A stretch of DNA of 60,844 bases from the NCBI RefSeq assembly GCF_000711955.1, contig NZ_JONR01000031.1, forward strand, positions 1-60,844. The letters are read 5' to 3'. Numbering within the stretch: the first letter of the stretch is position 1; each line of letters starts with the position of its first letter. A model generated the notes under the pieces. The model had not been told where the DNA came from and did no database searches. It saw nothing but the letters and a program-made list of their open reading frames with translations. This document shows positions 52,966 to 60,844 of the stretch, piece after piece. A program made the translations under genes and the position numbers. Source of the stretch: Nevskia soli DSM 19509. Its GTDB lineage: Bacteria; Pseudomonadota; Gammaproteobacteria; Nevskiales; Nevskiaceae.

Positions 52966-53400
52966 ATGCTTCCAAGATCGGGCAATGGTCGCGTGTTGGC
53001 GCGCTGGCGATCGATGGCGTTGCTCGCCGCTTTGTTGCCGGGCCTGTGCTTGGCCCAAGAGACGACGGCAGTCAGGCCGCCGCTGAAGATCGACGTGCCG
53101 GCGGCGGTGGCGGCGACGCTCGATATGCCGGACGATCCGAATGCGGTACGCCTGCCGGGATTCGTGGTGCAACACAAGCGCTCGATCGCCAACCTGCTGC
53201 CCTGTCTCGGCTGCGGCGGCACGCAGAAGGTGCCGATGCGCCTGATCCTCGACTTGGCGGATTCGGTCAACGCCCTGTTCGTGGTGCCGACCGGTAAGCG
53301 GCCTGATGATCCGGCGGACGGCTCGCTGCAATGGGCCCACTTCTACATGTGCACCCAGGGCAATCCGCTGGGCTGTGCCTACCGGCCGCAGGATCCTTGA
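52966..53400 (+). CDS. Small secreted protein of unknown function
   Basis: 144 residues from the ATG at 52966. A signal peptide (SMALLAALLPGLCLAQ) precedes a mature part with six cysteines or near-cysteine positions: NLLPCLGCGG, FYMCTQGNPLGCAYR. CLGCGG could bind metal or form disulfides. I do not recognise the family. It is followed by the DUF1653 gene after 87 bases. Confidence 0.6.
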   Translation: MLPRSGNGRVLARWRSMALLAALLPGLCLAQETTAVRPPLKIDVPAAVAATLDMPDDPNAVRLPGFVVQHKRSIANLLPCLGCGGTQKVPMRLILDLADSVNALFVVPTGKRPDDPADGSLQWAHFYMCTQGNPLGCAYRPQDP

Positions 53401-53487
53401 TGCGGTGCTGATCGCTGCCACGCTGCAAAACGGCGGCGCATTCCGGACAATGCCGTTCGCATCCGCCGACAGGTTTCCGTGCCCGCC

Positions 53488-53736
53488 ATGAGCCATTCCG
53501 ACTTCAAGCCCGGCGTTTACCGCCATTACAAAGGCAAGCACTACCTGGCGCTTGGCCTGGCCCGTGAGGACGAGACCAATGTCACCGTGGTGGTCTATAC
53601 CCGGCTGTATCCGCGCGAAGGCCTGCCGATGAGCACGCGCCGGCTGAGCGTGTGGAATGAAATGATCACCGCCGAACCCGGCGGCCGGCCGCAGCCGCGC
53701 TTCGCCTTCGTCGGGCACGAAACCCCAGGCGACTGA
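53488..53736 (+). CDS. DUF1653-domain protein
   Basis: 82 residues from the ATG at 53488. The single DUF1653 domain is seen in FKPGVYRHYKGKHYLALGLARE, VVVYTRLYPREGLPMSTRRLSVWNEMI and PRFAFVG. The family is small, cytoplasmic and of unknown function. It precedes the ohr promoter. Confidence 0.85.
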   Translation: MSHSDFKPGVYRHYKGKHYLALGLAREDETNVTVVVYTRLYPREGLPMSTRRLSVWNEMITAEPGGRPQPRFAFVGHETPGD

Positions 53737-53776
53737 ACTCCTCCGCAGGACCCTCAGGAGGGCGGGGCTTGCAATT

Positions 53777-53794
53777 TATATTGCACGCAATATA
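53777..53794. promoter_or_regulatory. OhrR operator upstream of ohr
   Basis: TATATTGCACGCAATATA has perfect 8-base arms and lies 36 bases before the ohr start. The flanking CAATT/AATTG extends the symmetry with one slipped base. AT-rich palindromes of this kind are bound by OhrR, encoded two genes on. Confidence 0.7.
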
Positions 53795-53829
53795 ATTGTG
53801 TAAAGTTCAACCCACCAAGGAGCACCGCA

Positions 53830-54255
53830 ATGAGCACCCTCTACAAGACCAAGGCCATCGCCGTCGGCGGCCGCAACGGCAACGTCCACACCGAGGACAA
53901 CCTCCTCTCCACCCGCCTGGCCCTGCCCAAGGCCATGGGCGGCAAGGAAGACGCGACCAACCCGGAGCAGCTGTTCGCCGCCGGTTACGCCGCCTGCTTC
54001 GGCAACGCCGTGCTGCATGTGGCGCGCTTGCAGAAGATCGCGCTGAAGGACGCGGACGTGGAGATCGACGCCGAAGTCGGCATCGGCCCGCGCGCCGAGG
54101 GTGGCTTCAAGCTGGAAGTTTCCCTGAACGCCATCCTCACCGGCGTCGATCAGGCCACGGCCGAGAAGCTGGTGGAGACCGCGCACCAGGTCTGCCCGTA
54201 TTCCAACGCCACCCGCGGTAACATCGACGTGGCGCTGAGCGTGCAGACGCGCTGA
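53830..54255 (+). CDS. ohr: Organic hydroperoxide resistance protein Ohr
   Basis: 141 residues of the OsmC/Ohr fold, start after an AAGGAG-type site. The catalytic cysteines are Cys56 (AAGYAACFGNAV) and Cys122 (HQVCPYSNAT). Ohr reduces fatty-acid and other organic hydroperoxides with lipoyl-type thiols. The gene lies directly before ohrR, behind an OhrR-type palindrome. Confidence 0.95.
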   Translation: MSTLYKTKAIAVGGRNGNVHTEDNLLSTRLALPKAMGGKEDATNPEQLFAAGYAACFGNAVLHVARLQKIALKDADVEIDAEVGIGPRAEGGFKLEVSLNAILTGVDQATAEKLVETAHQVCPYSNATRGNIDVALSVQTR

Positions 54256-54287
54256 GCCTTCACCAAGACCAGGACGGTAGGGACGCG

Positions 54288-54743
54288 ATGAGCAAGAAAG
54301 ACGATCAGGCGCTGCAACTGGATGCACAGCTGTGCTTCCCGCTGTACGCCGCGTCCAACCTGCTCACGCGCCTCTACCGGCCGCTGCTCGACGAGTTGGG
54401 CCTGACCTACCCGCAGTACCTGGTGATGCTGGTGCTGTGGGAGCAGGCCCCGGCCAGCGTCGGCGAACTGAGCCAGAAGCTCTACCTCGACAGCGGCACC
54501 CTGACGCCGCTGCTCAAGCGCCTGGAAGCCGCCGGCCTGGTGCGCCGCCGGCGTTCGGCCGAAGACGAGCGCCGCGTCGAGGTTTCATTGACGCCCAAAG
54601 GGTTGGCGCTGAAGAAGCAGGCCCAGGACATCCCCGGCGCCATGGGCTGCCGCATCGGCCTCGGTGCCGAGGAATTCGTCAGCCTGCGTTCGGAACTGCG
54701 CGGCTTGATGCACCTGCTGGGCGAGGCCCACGCAAAGATTTGA
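54288..54743 (+). CDS. ohrR: OhrR, MarR-family peroxide-sensing repressor
   Basis: 151 residues. The sensing Cys16 lies in QLCFPLYAASN, followed by the MarR winged helix (YPQYLVMLVLWEQ; ELSQKLYLDSGTLTPLLKRLEAAGLVRR; ERRVEVSLTPKG). Oxidation of this Cys releases OhrR from DNA and derepresses ohr. It is 32 bases downstream of ohr, in the same direction. It retains a second Cys (MGCRIG) of the two-Cys class. Confidence 0.95.
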   Translation: MSKKDDQALQLDAQLCFPLYAASNLLTRLYRPLLDELGLTYPQYLVMLVLWEQAPASVGELSQKLYLDSGTLTPLLKRLEAAGLVRRRRSAEDERRVEVSLTPKGLALKKQAQDIPGAMGCRIGLGAEEFVSLRSELRGLMHLLGEAHAKI

Positions 54744-54883
54744 AGCGCGGAAGCCGGATCGGCTTCGACCGGGGCGCGAAGGCTTTCGTGAAGCGGAGGC
54801 TGGGGTGTAAAGGTCTCGCCACCAGGGCCCTTCCGGGGCGCGTATGGGTATGATGCAGCGCGCGCCCTCAAGGAGCACTGCCG

Positions 54884-55507
54884 TTGCGGAACACTGATTT
54901 TTCCCATGACTTCTCCCGCCCGACCCGCCGCGCCATCTGGCCGGTCGTGCTGCTGGGCCTGTCCCTGCTCGCCGCCTGCACGCCCGACCGCGGCGTCCGC
55001 CGCGATGAGGTGCGGGCCTGCATCGACAAGGAATCGCCGGCTTGCGCCGCCGCGCGCGTGCAGTTCCAGTCGGTGCGTTATCCCACCCTGTCCGCCGACC
55101 GCCTGGTGGCTGCGGGCAGCCGCGCCCTCGGCGATCTGAACTTCGAGCCGACCCGCGACGACGCCGGCAATAAGGTCAGCGGCGAGTACATTGCCTCCGC
55201 GCCGGTGCACAAGAACCAGCTCGACGAACTGTTTCGCAAGAACCTGAAGAACTACGGCACGGCGTCGTTGACGGCACAGGTCGACATCCTGCCGCTGCCG
55301 GGCAAGGACGTCGGCGCCGATGTGCGCCTCCGTCTGTACACGGTAGCCGGGGAGGGGATGTCCCCCGAGTTGATCGACAGCGTGGCGCCTTACCAGATCT
55401 TCTTCAGTCAGCTGGGCGTCGAACTCGGCGCGCCGCCGCCCCCGCCGCCGGAAGACAAGCCGAAAGATCGCCGCCACCCGGTAGCGCCCTCGATTTCAGG
55501 GGTCTGA
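54884..55507 (+). CDS. Lipoprotein of unknown function
   Basis: 207 residues. A TTG start with AAGGAG eight bases before gives a lipoprotein signal (AIWPVVLLGLSLLAAC, lipobox LAAC). The body has no recognised domain; SGEYIASAPVHKNQLDELFRKNL and DVGADVRLRLYTVAGEG suggest a mixed alpha/beta fold. It ends in a Pro-rich and basic tail (PPPPPPEDKPKDRR). Confidence 0.65.
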   Translation: MRNTDFSHDFSRPTRRAIWPVVLLGLSLLAACTPDRGVRRDEVRACIDKESPACAAARVQFQSVRYPTLSADRLVAAGSRALGDLNFEPTRDDAGNKVSGEYIASAPVHKNQLDELFRKNLKNYGTASLTAQVDILPLPGKDVGADVRLRLYTVAGEGMSPELIDSVAPYQIFFSQLGVELGAPPPPPPEDKPKDRRHPVAPSISGV

Positions 55508-55598
55508 ACCGGCCAGGGCAGGGGATGGCAGTCCCCTGTCCGCCCGGAATTCCATATTCCTTTGTATGATGCCGCCTGATCTTTTTCCCTTCCGGGCC

Positions 55599-57485
55599 AT
55601 GACCAAATACCGTTTTCTTGCCGCCCTCACCATGCTCGCCGCCTCGCTCCCCACTGCCTACGCCGCGCCGCTCGATGCGACGGCCAGCGCCAATGTCGCC
55701 GCGAATACCTACTCCAACGTGCAGCAGGTGCGGACCAGACACATCGCGCTGGACCTGGCGGTGGACTTCAAGAAGAGCGTGCTGTCCGGTACCGCCACCC
55801 TGGAACTGGAGCGCATCGACCCGTCCGCCACCCAGGTGATCCTGGACACACAGGACCTGGACATCGCCAAGACCGAGACCAGTGTCGATGGCGAGGTCTG
55901 GCTCAAGGCGCCGTTCACGCTCGGCCAGAGCGACGAAGTGCTCGGCGCCCCCCTGACCATCACCTTGCCGGCGGACGCGACGCGCGTGCGCGTGACCTAT
56001 GCCTCCAAGCCGCAGGCTTCCGGCCTGCAATGGCTGCCTCCGGCGCAGACCCTGGGCAAGAAGCACCCCTTCATGTTCAGCCAGTCGGAGTCGATCCACG
56101 GCCGCTCCTGGATTCCGATGCAGGACACGCCCTTCGTGCGCGCCACTTACGAAGCACGCGTCCGCACGCCCAAGGGCCTGCGCGCCGTGATGAGCGCCGA
56201 GATGCACGACAAGCCCGACGCCTCCGGCGCCTGGACCTTCAAGATGCCGCAGGCCATTCCCAGCTATCTCATTGCGCTGGCGGTGGGCGACATCGGCTTC
56301 CAGTCCACCGGGCCGCGCACCGGGGTCTACGCCGAGCCGGGCCTGCTGAAGAAGGCCGCCTACGAATTCGGCGAGACCGAGCGCACCCTGCAATTGATGG
56401 AGCAGGCCTTCGGCCCGTATCGCTGGGGCCGTTACGACATCCTGGTGTTGCCGCCCAGTTTCCCCTTCGGCGGCATGGAGAATCCGCGCCTGACCTTCGC
56501 CACGCCCACGGTCATCACCGGCGACCGCATGCTGGTCTCGCTGGTCAGCCACGAGCTGGCCCATAGCTGGTCCGGCAATCTGGTGACCAATGCGAGCTGG
56601 AACGACTTCTGGCTCAACGAGGGCTTCACCGAATACCTCACCTACCGCCTGCTCGACATGCAGTTCGGCCAGGCCCGCGGCGACATGGAGCGCGTGCTCG
56701 GCCTGACCGATCTGAAGGGTTCGATGAGCCACCTCGACAAGATCGACTGGTCGCTGGTGCGCAGCACACCGCCCAAGGATCCGGACGCCGTCTACAGCTC
56801 GGTGCCCTACGAGCGCGGCAACCTGTTCCTGACCTGGCTGGAAGCGCAGTTCGGACGCGGCGCCTTCGATGCCTTCCTGCGCGGCTGGTTCGACGACCAC
56901 GCTTTCCAGAGCGCCACCACCGGCGAATTCGTCGCCTACCTGCAGGACAAGCTGATGGCGCAGCAGCCCGGCAAGGTGACGCAGGCGCAGCTCGACGCCT
57001 GGCTGCACCAGCCGGAGATTCCGGATTTCGCCGTGCTGCCGCATTCCGACGCGCTGAACAAGGTGGACCAGGAGCGCGACGCCTGGCTCTCCGGCAAGAC
57101 CACCCTCGACGCCCTGCCGGCGAAGCAGTGGAACGTGCACGAGTGGCAGCAGTTCTTCGACAACATGCCGGCTTCCGCCACGCTGGAACAGGTGCAGTTG
57201 CTGGATGCGCGCTACAAGCTGAGCCAGACCCACAACGCCATCATCGCCAGCGCCTGGTTCCGCGTCGCCATCGCCCACGGCGACAAGGCGGTGCTGCCGG
57301 CGGCGCAGCATTACCTCGGCAGCGTCGGCCGCATGCGCCTGATCAGCCCGCTCTACCGCGAGCTGATGAAGACGCCGGAAGGCAAGGCTTACGCCGAACA
57401 GACCTACGCCAAGGTCAAGTCCGGCTACAACGTCATCGCGCAGCAGGCGGTGGAGCGGATTCTCAAGGGCGAGTCCGGCGGCTGA
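55599..57485 (+). CDS. M1-family metallopeptidase (aminopeptidase)
   Basis: 628 residues from the ATG at 55599 (MTKYRF). A signal peptide (ALTMLAASLPTAYA) directs it to the periplasm. The N-terminal beta domain is followed by the catalytic part: GGMEN, then HELAHSW (His318, Glu319, His322) and LNEGFTEY (Glu341), exactly HExxH-x18-E. The C-terminal helical domain (LDALPAKQWNVHEWQQF) resembles leukotriene A4 hydrolase-type peptidases. It removes N-terminal amino acids with zinc. Confidence 0.92.
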   Translation: MTKYRFLAALTMLAASLPTAYAAPLDATASANVAANTYSNVQQVRTRHIALDLAVDFKKSVLSGTATLELERIDPSATQVILDTQDLDIAKTETSVDGEVWLKAPFTLGQSDEVLGAPLTITLPADATRVRVTYASKPQASGLQWLPPAQTLGKKHPFMFSQSESIHGRSWIPMQDTPFVRATYEARVRTPKGLRAVMSAEMHDKPDASGAWTFKMPQAIPSYLIALAVGDIGFQSTGPRTGVYAEPGLLKKAAYEFGETERTLQLMEQAFGPYRWGRYDILVLPPSFPFGGMENPRLTFATPTVITGDRMLVSLVSHELAHSWSGNLVTNASWNDFWLNEGFTEYLTYRLLDMQFGQARGDMERVLGLTDLKGSMSHLDKIDWSLVRSTPPKDPDAVYSSVPYERGNLFLTWLEAQFGRGAFDAFLRGWFDDHAFQSATTGEFVAYLQDKLMAQQPGKVTQAQLDAWLHQPEIPDFAVLPHSDALNKVDQERDAWLSGKTTLDALPAKQWNVHEWQQFFDNMPASATLEQVQLLDARYKLSQTHNAIIASAWFRVAIAHGDKAVLPAAQHYLGSVGRMRLISPLYRELMKTPEGKAYAEQTYAKVKSGYNVIAQQAVERILKGESGG

Positions 57486-57491
57486 AGATAT

Positions 57492-57526
57492 TCCCGCCCG
57501 CGGCGGCCAGGCCGCCGCGGGCGGGA
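57492..57526. terminator. Perfect 16-bp GC hairpin after the M1 peptidase
   Basis: TCCCGCCCGCGGCGGC and its complement enclose three bases, beginning seven bases after the peptidase stop. No T run follows, so it may protect the mRNA end or pause polymerase rather than act as a standard terminator. The remaining 57527-57786 shows nothing else. Confidence 0.55.
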
Positions 57527-57786
57527 GACTTCGCGGGCTTCATGCCGCATCCTGTGGTCATCTCGCGCAAGCCCGCCATCGTGGGCCGCATGTAAGCGTG
57601 CCGTGGAACCATAATCCCGGCGGCGGGTCAATCTGACGCATCGTTCGGGTGCTGTCGGCTTCGTACCTGGTACCGCGCGAAGCGGGCGAGGTATGGGATT
57701 GCCTATACTGCGCTGGTAAATTCGGTTGGCGCGAAGTGGGACGATTGGCGTTTCCGCGCAGCGCGACAGACTCAGGGAAACTCGTC

Positions 57787-59100
57787 ATGAAGAAGTTGCG
57801 GATCACGTCGCCTCTGGCGGCCGTGTTGGGTGTGGCTGCGCTGCTCACCGGTTGCGGCGGCCCTTCGATACCGGTGGACGACGGCTCCAGTTCCGGCGGC
57901 ACCGGCAGCAGTGGCGGCAGCACCGCCGACCTCGTGCAGGGCTGCAACTGGATGTTCGAGGCGGATTCCAGGACCGCCAATTTCGCCTATCCGGAGACCA
58001 ATGCGGTCTACTGGGTGGCCGCGCTGCCGGATACGGTCGGCATTGGCGACAAAATCGAGATCGCCGGCACTTCGGCTACCGCCCGCTACTTCTCCTTCCA
58101 GATCTACAATGAGAACGGCAAGGCCGAATCCGGGCTGAGCGATGCCGGGATCTTCGGCGCCGACGCCACGCCGGCGAAGGTGATCGCCCCGGGTCAGCCC
58201 TACACGGTCACGGTGATCTACAGTGCCACCGCGACGGCGTCCGGCACCACCCTGGTCGCCGATCCCACCGATGTCAGCACCCGCCCCCCGGCGCACAAGT
58301 TCCTGCTGTATCGCCTGTATCTCCCCACCTCGGGGTCGGACAACTTCGGCAACCTGCCCAAGCTTACCTACGTCGCCGCCAACGGCACCCGCACGCCGCT
58401 GTCGTCCACGCAGGATCAGGCTTCCTGCAATACCATCCTGGCCAGCATCAAGGCCACCGTCGGCGGCGATGGTGGCGATGGCGCATCGTCGAGTTCCAGT
58501 TCCGGCGGCCTGATTGCGCCGATGCCTGCGGTGAAGCCGCCGACCATGACGATCTACCGCTCGACGTTCGGGCGCTTCCAGAACCTGGACGTGCATTACA
58601 TGCGCGAGAAGACCAACGACACGCTCGGCGACCTGCTGATCATCCGTGGCAAGGCGCCCACCTTCGCCACCGGCAGCTCCTCGCCGCAGGTGCGCTACTG
58701 GTCGGTGTGCAGCGACGAGTTCCATGCCCCGCGCAAGGTGGTGGACTGCCTGGCGGACACGGATGCGCATATCGGCACGGACGGTTATTACAACGTCATC
58801 ATTGCGCCCAACACGCCGCCGGATGGATATCAGGCCGAATTCGACTACCTGCCGTTCGGCGCCGACGCCTTCGGCGAGCCGATCTACCGCCAGTTGCTGG
58901 CCGATCCTTCCTTCAAGCAGTCGATCGCCAACAACAATCTCGCGCTCATTCCCAGCCTGAGCATGGGCGTGTATTTCCCGGCCAGCACCTACTGCTCCAG
59001 CAGCGTGTTCTCCGCCAACCTCAGCGCCGGTGCGGCAGCCGTGTTCAAGGCTTGCAGGAGCAGCGAAGGCACCGGCACGGTGCCCGATACGGGCAACTGA
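57787..59100 (+). CDS. Lipoprotein of unknown function
   Basis: 437 residues; the ATG (MKKLRITS) begins a lipoprotein signal with lipobox LLTGC. A Ser/Gly linker follows, then a domain starting CNWMFEADSRTANFAYPETNAVYW, a second Ser-rich linker (GGDGGDGASSSSSSGG) and a second domain with YRSTFGRFQNLDVHYMREKTND and VRYWSVCSDEF. The two halves are probably surface-exposed. I do not recognise a catalytic motif. It precedes the DUF1329 gene by about 370 bases. Confidence 0.7.
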   Translation: MKKLRITSPLAAVLGVAALLTGCGGPSIPVDDGSSSGGTGSSGGSTADLVQGCNWMFEADSRTANFAYPETNAVYWVAALPDTVGIGDKIEIAGTSATARYFSFQIYNENGKAESGLSDAGIFGADATPAKVIAPGQPYTVTVIYSATATASGTTLVADPTDVSTRPPAHKFLLYRLYLPTSGSDNFGNLPKLTYVAANGTRTPLSSTQDQASCNTILASIKATVGGDGGDGASSSSSSGGLIAPMPAVKPPTMTIYRSTFGRFQNLDVHYMREKTNDTLGDLLIIRGKAPTFATGSSSPQVRYWSVCSDEFHAPRKVVDCLADTDAHIGTDGYYNVIIAPNTPPDGYQAEFDYLPFGADAFGEPIYRQLLADPSFKQSIANNNLALIPSLSMGVYFPASTYCSSSVFSANLSAGAAAVFKACRSSEGTGTVPDTGN

Positions 59101-59115
59101 CGGGTTGGTTGCTCG

Positions 59116-59252
59116 TCAGCCGGGATTATCCCGGCTGACCACAACAAGGCATCGGCCGGGAGCAATCCCGGACAGTGGAAATTGATGTTGGCCGGGAGCG
59201 ATCCCGGTCCTCACACCCCGACCGGGTTTCCTCGGCCGGGGTGTTTTTGTTT
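59116..59252 (+). terminator. Series of CCGGGA hairpins ending in an intrinsic terminator
   Basis: Three CCGGGA...TCCCGG hairpins (9-bp arms at 59116-59138, then shorter ones at about 59156-59171 and 59192-59207) lead to a stem of ACACCCCG and CGGGGTGT (59213-59244) followed by TTTTTGTTTT. The last one is a good terminator for the lipoprotein gene. Confidence 0.7.
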
Positions 59253-59302
59253 TGAATGCCTGCCACGGCATCACGCTTCGCGGGGATGCGGAAGCAGCCC
59301 TT

Positions 59303-59326
59303 TTACCTACCCCCGTGGGTAGGTAA
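59303..59326. promoter_or_regulatory. Perfect 10-bp inverted repeat upstream of the DUF1329 gene
   Basis: TTACCTACCC and GGGTAGGTAA enclose CCGT, about 145 bases before the start of the DUF1329 gene. The position and lack of a T run suggest an operator or activator site rather than a terminator. The rest of the gap to 59471 holds only the ribosome-binding site AAGGAGAA. Confidence 0.5.
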
Positions 59327-59471
59327 ATCACCTTTTGAACACGGCTCAAATCAGGAATTTGCCGTTTGTCAGGCGAAAGCATCTCTCCCCCGGGCAAGGG
59401 CGTACACACCGTATTACAAAAGCAACAACGACACGGTCTCCCGCTCGTTCGGGATCTGAAGGAGAAACAAG

Positions 59472-60844
59472 ATGCGCATACGCAAATACGATGTGGACTA
59501 CGGACGCCGGGCTTTACTGCAGAAGGCGGCACTGGGCGCAGGAGCGGGCGTACTGGCGCCGTTGTGGCCGACGATCGCCAGCGGCGACATGAGCAAGGCC
59601 TATCCGGATGAGTTGACCTCGGTGGACATGTACACCAAGGGCAAGATCAAGACCGGCGACAAGCTGACCGCGGCCAACGTCGACGCCGTCAAAGACCTGC
59701 TCGACCCCATCACCTACAAGCAAGTCAAGGAAATGGGGCGCGTCATCGAAATCGTCCCCACCGTCAAGGACCCGGCCGTCCTGTACCCCATGGCCTTCCT
59801 GGAAACCACCCTCAAGAACAAAGGCAAGGCCAAACTCGCCGCCGACGGCAACATCGTCGAAGCCAGCAGCGGCAACCCCTGGATCGGCGGCCTGGCCTTC
59901 GCCGAACCCAAGACCCCCGAAGAAGCCATCGCCAACCTCACCCTCTCCTGGGGGCGGCACGACTACTGCCAATACGCCATCCGCCAGTGGGACATCGGTC
60001 CCGACGGCGGCCAGGCCTACCAATACGACTTCGTCTGGGCCGAACTCCAGGCCCAGGCCCGCGTCGACGGCACCACCTTCCAGAACAAAAAAGACCTCCT
60101 GCGCCTCCAGTCCGTCTGGTTCACCGCCCCCCAGGACATCGCCGGCAGCTCCTTCCTGAGCACCTGGTACTACGACCAGCGCAAATTCCCCGACCTGTAC
60201 GGCTACCTGCCTGCTTTCAAGCGCGTGCGCCAGTTCCCCACCAACCAGCGCTTCGAACCCCTGCTCCCCGGCATCACCTGGTTCCTGACGGACGCCTGGG
60301 CCGCCGGCGACCCCATGCTCACCTGGGGCAACTACAAAATCGTCGGCAGACAGCCCATGCTCGGCGCCGTCAGCCAGAACTGGCACGGCTCCAAGCCCAA
60401 CTGGGAAATCGGCGTCCACGGCGGCCAGAAAGGCCTCACCTTCCTCGACAGCAAATTCTCCATGTGCCCGGAATGCATCGTCCTGGAAGCCGAGCCCACC
60501 GGCTACCCGCGCGCTCCCGTCGGCAAGAAGCGCGTCTGGATCGACGTGCGCAACCAGCAATTCGTCGCCTACATCACCTTCGACCGCAGGGGCGAGATGT
60601 GGAAATCCTTCGAACCCGGCTGGTCGCGCTATGAAGACGGCACTGCCGCCGTCAAGGACGCCAAGGGCAACTCCGACTGGAGCTGGACCTACGTCCACAG
60701 CCACGACATCCAGGCCAACCGCATGAGCCGCATCATGCACACCCAGTCCACCACCGGCGGCTACAAGTCCCTGCTCTCCGACAACGGCGTGGATGTCTAC
60801 AACAAGTACCTCACCAACCAGGCCATCACCAGGCTGGGGCAGGC
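59472..60844 (+). CDS. DUF1329 protein, cut by the right edge
   Basis: The ATG at 59472 follows AAGGAGAA. 457 codons are visible and the frame runs off the window. The N-terminus GRRALLQKAALGAGAGVLAPLW is a twin-arginine-type signal. The body matches DUF1329 (GNPWIGGLAFAEPKTPEEAIANLTLSWGRHD; QYDFVWAELQAQARVDG; WHGSKPNWEIGVHGG). Most DUF1329 proteins pair with a DUF1302 barrel and serve uptake or turnover of hydrophobic compounds. The partner gene is not within view. Confidence 0.88.
   Translation, partial: MRIRKYDVDYGRRALLQKAALGAGAGVLAPLWPTIASGDMSKAYPDELTSVDMYTKGKIKTGDKLTAANVDAVKDLLDPITYKQVKEMGRVIEIVPTVKDPAVLYPMAFLETTLKNKGKAKLAADGNIVEASSGNPWIGGLAFAEPKTPEEAIANLTLSWGRHDYCQYAIRQWDIGPDGGQAYQYDFVWAELQAQARVDGTTFQNKKDLLRLQSVWFTAPQDIAGSSFLSTWYYDQRKFPDLYGYLPAFKRVRQFPTNQRFEPLLPGITWFLTDAWAAGDPMLTWGNYKIVGRQPMLGAVSQNWHGSKPNWEIGVHGGQKGLTFLDSKFSMCPECIVLEAEPTGYPRAPVGKKRVWIDVRNQQFVAYITFDRRGEMWKSFEPGWSRYEDGTAAVKDAKGNSDWSWTYVHSHDIQANRMSRIMHTQSTTGGYKSLLSDNGVDVYNKYLTNQAITRLGQ

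Noticed and set aside
50842..53400. A phage-defence island formed by the DUF5131 and PycTM-like genes
   Set aside because: The two genes are convergent, unlinked in function, and no cyclase, nuclease or other defence gene is nearby.
55404..57311. 635-codon minus-strand frame opposite the M1 peptidase
   Set aside because: Antisense shadow; the plus-strand gene has a complete zinc site and signal peptide.

Overview
This 60.8 kb window is GC-rich (about two thirds G+C by eye), with densely packed genes, many lipoproteins and outer-membrane proteins, TonB, a NhaP2-type antiporter, DbpA, Ohr/OhrR and a DUF1329 protein. That mix points to a Gram-negative gammaproteobacterium, probably near the Xanthomonadales/Nevskiales. 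The lineage is an inference. I saw no rRNA, tRNA, CRISPR array or prophage module.

Layout. Bases 1-1945 are an insertion hot spot: the end of an IS630-family transposase, a complete IS5-family element inserted into a palindromic repeat, then a chain of hairpins. From 2 to 20 kb come mostly stand-alone housekeeping and stress genes: dbpA, a secreted protein of lower GC, a RidA-like protein, a secreted repeat protein, a TetR/membrane-protein pair sharing an operator, an MscS channel, a periplasmic alpha/beta hydrolase divergent from a CGNR regulator, YbaK, HxlR divergent from a GST, a K+/H+ antiporter, an MFS transporter and an MHYT protein.

From 19.7 to 29.3 kb there is a coherent block. A histidine kinase and an NtrC-type sigma-54 activator diverge from a long minus-strand run: porin, PstS-like protein, phosphatase, TlpA thioredoxin, DUF4266 lipoprotein, DUF3570 outer-membrane protein, ApbE and TonB. 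Two sites matching sigma-54 promoters (24361-24376 and 20614-20630) lie in front of the phosphatase-to-ApbE operon and tonB. The DUF3570 protein carries a motif of the type ApbE flavinylates. I propose a sigma-54-controlled envelope redox system; this is the most interesting part of the window.

From 29.4 to 33.6 kb are TetR and LysR regulators, a drug-type MFS exporter and a lipocalin. From 33.7 to 41.4 kb a MocR-type regulator diverges from a complete seven-gene Nit1C cluster (nitBCDEFGH), the conserved nitrilase cluster linked to nitrogen starvation and cyanide use. The intergenic region holds repeated TGCGATCA sites.

From 41.5 to 60.8 kb are a FimV-like protein, a CNMP-DUF1003 protein, a TolB/TPR protein, MipA, a GGDEF/EAL protein, a DUF5131 protein, an orphan Pycsar-effector-like membrane protein, ohr-ohrR, an M1 peptidase, two lipoproteins and a DUF1329 protein cut by the right edge.
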